DNA of 64,000 nucleotides from an uncultured Naasia sp. (GTDB lineage Bacteria > Actinomycetota > Actinomycetes > Actinomycetales > Microbacteriaceae). Positions 59,623 to 64,000 of this stretch are shown here, piece after piece; within the stretch, counting starts at the first letter, position 1; every line of letters begins with the position of its first letter. The notes under the pieces were generated by a model. It saw nothing but the letters and a program-made list of their open reading frames with translations. It searched no databases and was not told the DNA's origin. A program made the translations under genes and the position numbers. The stretch lies in assembly GCA_913778905.1 (NCBI GenBank), contig CAJYYA010000014.1, positions 1-64,000 of the forward strand, written 5' to 3'.

Positions 59623-59667
59623 CGGCGGGCGGCCAGGCCCCCTAGTGGGGCGCAGAGGCCGCCCGTC

Positions 59668-59673
59668 TATAGT
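59668..59673 (+). promoter_or_regulatory. -10 element for leaderless FHA gene
   Basis: TATAGT lies 6 bases before the GTG at 59680, with no Shine-Dalgarno sequence. The spacing predicts a transcript starting at the start codon. The identical hexamer serves tRNA-Glu at 21934. Confidence 0.65.
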
Positions 59674-59679
59674 CGGAAC

Positions 59680-60240
59680 GTGGCTGACAGCGGATTCATC
59701 GTGCCGCCGCCGGGGCTGCTCCCCGAGCCGGTGCAGGCTCCCTCGCGTTCCGAGGTGCCCGAGGTGTCCGGCCCGGCCCCCATCTTCTTCACCACCCTCC
59801 CCGGGGGTGCACCTCCGGCCGCGCCCGAGCCGGACGAAACTGCCGCCGAGGCGGTCGCGGAGGTCGCCGCCGACGCCCCGCCGACGGACGTCGCGGGACC
59901 CGAGGACCACACGGGATGGATCCTCGCGGGAGACGGTGTCTCGCTCGACACCGTCCCGCCCGTGCTCGTGCTGGGCCGCGAGCCCGTCAGTTCCGAGGAT
60001 GGCGCCGCTCTCATCGCGGTCTCCGGTGCGGGTACGGTCTCGAAAACCCACGCGATCATCCGGTTCGACGGCGAGACGCTCAGCGTCGAAGACCTCGGCT
60101 CCACCAACGGGACCGCAGTCACCGTCGCGGGAAAGCGCACCGTTCTGGACGCCCGGACCCCGTTCGTGGTCGGCGACGACGCGGAGCTCCGCCTGGGCGA
60201 CGCCCGACTCGACCTCCGACGGGCGATGCTCGACCACTGA
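59680..60240 (+). CDS. FHA-domain protein
   Basis: The 186-residue protein has a Pro/Ala/Glu-rich N-terminal half and a C-terminal FHA domain (about 85-180). Motifs are VLVLGREPV, GTVSKTHAIIRF and DLGSTNGTAVTV, with the Arg, Ser and Asn contacts for phosphothreonine all present. It is cytoplasmic and presumably recognises a phosphorylated member of this locus. The GTG at 59680 appears leaderless behind TATAGT. It is separated by 57 bases from the transglutaminase-like gene, so it has its own promoter. Confidence 0.9.
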   Translation: MADSGFIVPPPGLLPEPVQAPSRSEVPEVSGPAPIFFTTLPGGAPPAAPEPDETAAEAVAEVAADAPPTDVAGPEDHTGWILAGDGVSLDTVPPVLVLGREPVSSEDGAALIAVSGAGTVSKTHAIIRFDGETLSVEDLGSTNGTAVTVAGKRTVLDARTPFVVGDDAELRLGDARLDLRRAMLDH

Positions 60241-60422
60241 CGGGCATCCGAACTTTCGGACTTCCCATGACGGGCTCCGTTGACCTCTCCCGATGCGGAC
60301 GCCGGGCATAGCCTGAGCGCACGCCTCCTCTCGCCGAATTCGCCACCACCTGGCGCGCCGATCCGCTCGCGATCGTCGCGATCCTCGGCGCAGCCATCGC
60401 CTATCTCGCAGCGGTACGGCGC

Positions 60423-61205
60423 GTGCGCGCCGAAGGGCAGAGGTGGCCTCTTCGCCGCACGATCGGGTTCTTCGTCCTCGGGCTGGGGTCCTACGCCGTC
60501 ATCGAGCTCGGCTTCCTCGGGGTGTGGTCGAACGAGCTGCGATGGGCGTTCACGACCCGGATCGCGCTGCTCATCTTCGTCGTGCCCGCCGGTGTGGCCG
60601 CGGGTGCCCCGCTCGAACTCTTCCGTCGCGCGGGAGGGGAGCGTGCGGAGGCCGTGTTGGAGAGGGCTCTGGCGTCTCGTCTCGTGCGTCTGGGCGGTAA
60701 CGCCATGGTCGCCACCATCGTCATCGCGGCGGTCTTCTGCCTGTTCCTGACGCCCGTCGCCGGTGTGTTGAGGACCACTCCCTGGGTGAACGAGGGGCTC
60801 GGGCTCCTCGTGCCGATCGTCGGAATGGGCATGGTGCTGCCGATGAGCGCCTTCGGCACCATGCGCACGAGCCTGTTCATCGCGATCGAGTTCCTGCTCG
60901 CGTTCTTCGAGCTGCTGATCGATGCGATCCCCGGCATCCTGCTGCGGTTGAACGACACGGTCGTCGACTCCGTCTCGACACTGGGCGCCACACCCGGGTG
61001 GTGGCCCTCGCCGCTGCACGATCAGCACCTCGCGGGCGACTTCCTGTGGTTCATCGGCGAGGCGGCCGACGTGCCGATCCTCGTGCTCCTCCTCATCCGG
61101 TGGATGCGGCACGACCGATCCGAGGCGAAGGCCTTCGACGAGCTCGACGACGACGCCCACGAGCAGCTCATGCGCGCCCACCTGCGAGGCGGCGGAGTCG
61201 GCTGA
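60423..61205 (+). CDS. CtaG-like (caa3 cytochrome oxidase assembly) membrane protein, start unresolved
   Basis: From the GTG at 60423 this encodes 260 residues of a polytopic protein of the CtaG/DUF1404-like cytochrome c oxidase assembly family. Landmarks are LELGFLGVWSNELRWAFTTRIALL-type helices and a C-terminal HDQHLAGDFLWFIGEAADVPILVLLL. The same frame upstream to a TAG at 60309 reads LAEFATTWRADPLAIVAILG followed by AAIAYLAAVRRV, clearly the family N-terminus and first helix, but has no ATG, GTG or TTG. The true start is therefore a non-standard codon, or a frameshift joins it to the TTG at 60280 in another frame. The role is inferred from family only. Confidence 0.75.
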   Translation: MRAEGQRWPLRRTIGFFVLGLGSYAVIELGFLGVWSNELRWAFTTRIALLIFVVPAGVAAGAPLELFRRAGGERAEAVLERALASRLVRLGGNAMVATIVIAAVFCLFLTPVAGVLRTTPWVNEGLGLLVPIVGMGMVLPMSAFGTMRTSLFIAIEFLLAFFELLIDAIPGILLRLNDTVVDSVSTLGATPGWWPSPLHDQHLAGDFLWFIGEAADVPILVLLLIRWMRHDRSEAKAFDELDDDAHEQLMRAHLRGGGVG

Positions 61206-61382
61206 AGCCTCGATGCGAGGTGCCTCGACCACTCCGTGTCGACCATCTCTCGGTTCCTGATGGACATGGGTATTCGATGGGGAGTGGTGCCCATTCCGTC
61301 ACATGGTGGGGCACCGTAGATTGGTCTCACTCGGTCACCTGTGAGGGCCGGCCCCACGAACACAACCAGGGAGTGATCAACA

Positions 61383-61679
61383 ATGCCGAACGTCAACGTC
61401 ACCTACAGCGACATGACCGATGCCGCCAACCGTCTTATCGCCGGTAAGGACGACATCACCGCCAAGCTCACCGAGCTGCAGTCTCTCGTCAACGGACTCG
61501 TCCAGGGCGGCTTCGTCACCGACGCGGCGTCCGGTGCGTTCCACTCGTCCTACGAGCAGTTCACCAAGGGCACGACCGACGCCGTCGCCGGTCTCGACGG
61601 GATGTCGCAGTTCCTGACGCGCGCCGCGGACGCCATGCAGAACCTCGACAGCGAGCTCGCCAAGGGCATCGGCGGCTGA
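61383..61679 (+). CDS. WXG100/ESAT-6-like small secreted protein
   Basis: The 98-residue all-helical protein has two helices split by a central turn, as in WXG100 proteins. The turn reads GGFVTDAASGAF near residues 42-53, so the Trp-X-Gly is replaced by FVT. ANRLIAGKDDITAKLTELQS precedes it, and the second helix contains YEQFTKGTTDAVAGLDGMSQFL, typical of the family. Such proteins are exported by type VII or related systems, but no EccC/FtsK-type ATPase is in the window. AGGGAGTG precedes the ATG. A strong terminator follows, so it is a single-gene unit. Confidence 0.85.
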   Translation: MPNVNVTYSDMTDAANRLIAGKDDITAKLTELQSLVNGLVQGGFVTDAASGAFHSSYEQFTKGTTDAVAGLDGMSQFLTRAADAMQNLDSELAKGIGG

Positions 61680-61701
61680 GCCGTCCCCACACACGACGAA
61701 G

Positions 61702-61733
61702 AGCGGCCCGGATCCCACAGGATCCGGGCCGCT
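61702..61733 (+). terminator. Terminator after the WXG100-like gene
   Basis: A 14-bp perfect stem, AGCGGCCCGGATCC (61702-61715) with 61720-61733, has a CACA loop. Further partial pairing of CACGACGAA with TTCGTGTCG flanks it. It lies 22 bases after the stop and can also serve the convergent minus-strand gene ending at 61783. Confidence 0.85.
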
Positions 61734-61782
61734 TCGTGTCGTTCCAGCGTCCGTGGCGAGTGCGCCGACGACGAGTATCGCG

Positions 61783-62667
61783 TCAGATGATGCTCTCGCC
61801 CCGTCCGATGCGCTCGCCCGCGCGCCAATACTGGGTGGCGAGAACGGCGCCCAGCGCGACGAGCAGCAGCCCGCCCGCCACCATGGCGAAGAAGGCGGTC
61901 GAGGCGCCATCGTCGTCGGCGACGTAGGGGAGCAGCGTCACCGAGAAGGCGACGAGGGTGCCGCCGATGCCCGCGAGCCACAGGTCGAAGCGCCAGCGGT
62001 AGGTGATCCAGCGCCAGAGACGGTTGCTCTCCCCGCTGTCGAGGCGATCCGGGTGGCGGGCCATGACCCCCGCCCAGACGGCCTTCTTGAGGAGGGAGAC
62101 GAGAGCTGCGGCGGAGGCTCCGAAACCGAGGGCGCCGTAGATGACCCAGGACTGGCCGAAGTCGCCGCCGGACGGATCCGAGTACGGCCAGGCGCCCGTC
62201 ACCCAGGATGCGGCGGGAGCGCCCACGAGGAAACCGCTCACGATGAGGCCGAGCACCGCCCATAGCGCGTGCCAGCCGTAGGAGAGCGCTCCGAAACGGG
62301 AGACGATCGATCCCGTCGAGCGCACGGGTGAGTTCTCCAGGGAACTGAGAGCGAGCGATCCCCGCCGGACCTGCTCGCCGAGCACGAGACCGGTGAGCGC
62401 GAACAGCACGAGCATCGCGGGGACCAGCAGGACACCGAGTTCGAGTGCCGGCCGCAGCGTCTCGAGGACTTCGATGCTCGCGCCCGATCGGCGGGCGCTG
62501 TCGGCAGCGGAGATGAGGAGCCCTCCGCCGATCAGCGTGAGCAGGATGACGGCGAGGATCCCGCCTCCGATGAGGGAGATGATGGTGCCCGCGCGGCGCT
62601 CGTTGGTGCCCTTCCGGATCAGGAGGGCGGCGGCCTCCGCCTCGGACAGTTGCGCTCTGGCCGCCAT
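61783..62667 (-). CDS. Polytopic membrane protein of unknown function
   Basis: The 294-residue protein has about six to eight hydrophobic segments: GTIISLIGGGILAVILLTLIG, LELGVLLVPAMLVLFALTGLVLG, WHALWAVLGLIVSGFLVG and later helices. A short charged N-terminus (LSEAEAAALLIRKGTNERRAG) resembles a cytoplasmic cap. No family is recognised. It is convergent with the WXG100-like gene and 51 bases downstream of the unknown gene pair on the same strand, so it may belong with them. Only a weak Shine-Dalgarno precedes the ATG at 62667. Confidence 0.7.
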   Translation of the reverse strand: MAARAQLSEAEAAALLIRKGTNERRAGTIISLIGGGILAVILLTLIGGGLLISAADSARRSGASIEVLETLRPALELGVLLVPAMLVLFALTGLVLGEQVRRGSLALSSLENSPVRSTGSIVSRFGALSYGWHALWAVLGLIVSGFLVGAPAASWVTGAWPYSDPSGGDFGQSWVIYGALGFGASAAALVSLLKKAVWAGVMARHPDRLDSGESNRLWRWITYRWRFDLWLAGIGGTLVAFSVTLLPYVADDDGASTAFFAMVAGGLLLVALGAVLATQYWRAGERIGRGESII

Positions 62668-62718
62668 GAGAACCCCCTCGGCTTCGACCGTGCAGATGTC
62701 GGGAAGTGCCCTTCGAGA

Positions 62719-63336
62719 CTAGCTCGACGTCTCCTGCGACGACCGGCGCCAGGTGAGCGAATCGACGATGGAGTCGAAAAGCGTGAGCCACAGGTCGACG
62801 TCGGCGGCCATCGGAGCCGAGACGGTGATGACGAGCAGACGGTCCGAGTCGGGGTAGGGGATCCAGAACTGCGACCGGGCGCTCGGGAGCTCCTCCTCGC
62901 CGACCGTCACCGAACCCACCTCCTGCACCCGCGCGACCGGGCCCATCCGGTGCTCCACGATCTCAGCGCCGGGGAACGCGGCGGCCAGAGCCGCGGCGCG
63001 ATCCTCGCGGGGGAAAGTGCCTCCCGCGGCGGGCCACCGGTCGTCGATCGTGACGAGCGAGCCGGGGAAGGGAACGCCGGGGAGGATCTCCATGGCCAGA
63101 TACATGGCGTCGGCGCCGGTCTGCCGGGCCTGCTGCGCGGTGGCGAGCAGGTCGTCGACGGCGCCGCGTCGCTGGCGGGCGAGGCGATCGTCGCGGCCGA
63201 CACGAGCGGTCACCGTGCGCTTGATGCGCTCGCGCAGCTGCTGGTCGTCCTCCGAGAAGGGCAGGGCGAGCCAGGACCCGGGGAAGAGCAACGTGTAGTC
63301 GGCCGTGGGCTGGACGAGCTGGCGGGGATCGGTCAT
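62719..63336 (-). CDS. Protein of unknown function (coupled pair, second gene)
   Basis: This soluble 205-residue protein is of unrecognised family. It opens with TADYTLLFPGSWLALPFSEDD near 10-30, followed by a charged helical region and a beta-rich C-terminus (SARSQFWIPYPDSDRLLVITVSAP). The start is the ATG at 63336, which overlaps the upstream stop (ATGA); an in-frame ATG at 63384 lies in the upstream gene. Its neighbour has a similar layout (PESWEPMPLGEE near the N-terminus, VPFPETGR later), so the two may be diverged paralogues. Location beside a WXG100 gene suggests, weakly, a link to that secretion route. Confidence 0.7.
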   Translation of the reverse strand: MTDPRQLVQPTADYTLLFPGSWLALPFSEDDQQLRERIKRTVTARVGRDDRLARQRRGAVDDLLATAQQARQTGADAMYLAMEILPGVPFPGSLVTIDDRWPAAGGTFPREDRAAALAAAFPGAEIVEHRMGPVARVQEVGSVTVGEEELPSARSQFWIPYPDSDRLLVITVSAPMAADVDLWLTLFDSIVDSLTWRRSSQETSS

Positions 63337-63956
63337 CGGGTCTCCTCCGCCTGGATCTCGAGTCCGGCGACGAATTCGAAGCACTGCTGGGGCATGTTCG
63401 TGAAGGAGCCGAGCCCTTCGGCGGAGAAGATGAACTGCACGACCTCGGACGTGGCCGGCGGGAACACCGTGATGACCACGCGCTCTTCCAACTGCGCCGC
63501 CTCAGGGTCGTCCGTCGTGTGGGCGATGAGGTTGTGCGAACCGACCACGTCGCCGGCGTCGATCGAGCTCCGCCACGTCGAGACCGAGTAGTAGCTCTCC
63601 TCTCCGGAGGTGCGGTCGGCGTAGGAGGCGAGGAAGGCCTCGTACTCGTCAGGCGAGCCGACACCCGCCCGGTCGGTGAGGAGGAAGATCATGGCCGCGC
63701 TCGCGCGCCCGGTCTCCGGGAACGGGACCCAGACGGCCGCGCGGATCCGCGGATCATCCATCGAGGCGAACTGCGCCTGCGCGGCGGTGAGCTCCATCGC
63801 CAGCATCCGCTCGCCGAACTCATCGGCCGGGACCAGCCGTGCTGCGAGCTCGTCGGCCCACTGCGGGGGAGCTTCCTCCCCGAGCGGCATGGGCTCCCAC
63901 GACTCGGGCAGCGCCACCTTGAAGTCGGAGATCTCGCGGTCGAGTCGTTCGGTCAC
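63333..63956 (-). CDS. Protein of unknown function (coupled pair, first gene)
   Basis: The 207-residue soluble protein has DREISDFKVALPESWEPMPLGEE at the N-terminus, a helical ADEFGERMLAMELTAAQAQFAS segment, and beta-rich AAVWVPFPETGRASAAMIFLL. The C-terminal EERVVITVFPPATSEVVQFIFSAEG is also beta-rich. No known family is recognised. The GTG at 63956 is used; the upstream region lies at the window edge, so a preceding gene of the same operon cannot be excluded. It overlaps the following gene by ATGA. Confidence 0.7.
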   Translation of the reverse strand: MTERLDREISDFKVALPESWEPMPLGEEAPPQWADELAARLVPADEFGERMLAMELTAAQAQFASMDDPRIRAAVWVPFPETGRASAAMIFLLTDRAGVGSPDEYEAFLASYADRTSGEESYYSVSTWRSSIDAGDVVGSHNLIAHTTDDPEAAQLEERVVITVFPPATSEVVQFIFSAEGLGSFTNMPQQCFEFVAGLEIQAEETR

Positions 63957-64000
63957 GGCACGATCCTCTCAGGAGTCAGTTGTGGGCCTGGTGCGTCGTC

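Overview
The window comes from a high-GC actinobacterium. The rRNA and tRNA sequences, gene content and codon use fit Microbacteriaceae or a close relative; this placement is inference. It opens inside the 3' end of a 23S rRNA gene, followed by 5S rRNA, a terminator and tRNA-Gln(CTG). The rest is accessory metabolism, metal uptake, a large catabolic region and a signalling and cell-surface locus. Many genes are translationally coupled through ATGA or GTGA overlaps, and several appear leaderless.

Region 1 (1.1-10.7 kb) looks like a complete guanidine nitrogen-assimilation operon: APC permease, two DUF1989 proteins of the UAAP/carboxyguanidine deiminase type, a biotin-dependent urea/guanidine carboxylase, allophanate hydrolase and a TetR regulator. 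No guanidine-I riboswitch is visible. A 14-nt motif occurs exactly ahead of both the permease and the TetR gene.

Region 2 (10.7-22.1 kb) holds a relic of a type I restriction HsdR gene and a DUF1905 protein. It continues with a LAxTG-anchored surface protein coupled to a secreted S53 (sedolisin) protease behind a Fur/Zur-like box, and a 153-bp nested palindromic element. A siderophore-binding lipoprotein and two FecCD permeases diverge across a 24-bp gap that is almost entirely a DtxR/IdeR iron box. The region ends with a metallo-beta-lactamase-fold protein, a membrane-anchored protein, a diacylglycerol-kinase-family enzyme and tRNA-Glu(CTC).

Region 3 (22.1-43.4 kb) is a catabolic locus in which a TetR gene and three operon promoters carry versions of one operator-like motif. 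It encodes cupins, a fumarylacetoacetase-family hydrolase, a protein of unknown family and a ketosteroid-dehydrogenase-like flavoprotein. It also encodes a cyclase-family hydrolase, acyl-CoA ligase, acyl-CoA dehydrogenase, enoyl-CoA hydratase, 3-hydroxyacyl-CoA dehydrogenase, a cysteine-free DUF35 protein with a Cys-less thiolase-like protein, SDR enzymes and a PRISE-type enone reductase. Import would be through a branched-chain-amino-acid-type ABC transporter with a fused LivM-LivG subunit. The best reading is ring opening and CoA-dependent degradation of an alicyclic ketone (terpenoid- or steroid-like); the substrate is unknown.

Region 4 (43.5-64 kb) starts with TerC, then a PP2C phosphatase, FHA protein, Ser/Thr kinase, degenerate-FHA/HTH protein, a 1846-residue Ig-like/FnIII surface protein, MoxR ATPase, DUF58 protein, a transglutaminase-like membrane protein with lost catalytic residues, and a further FHA protein. 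A CtaG-like membrane protein with an unresolved start, a WXG100-like protein, a membrane protein and two coupled unknown genes follow. This resembles a phospho-signalling system coupled to assembly of a giant cell-surface protein and is the strongest candidate for a poorly described system here.
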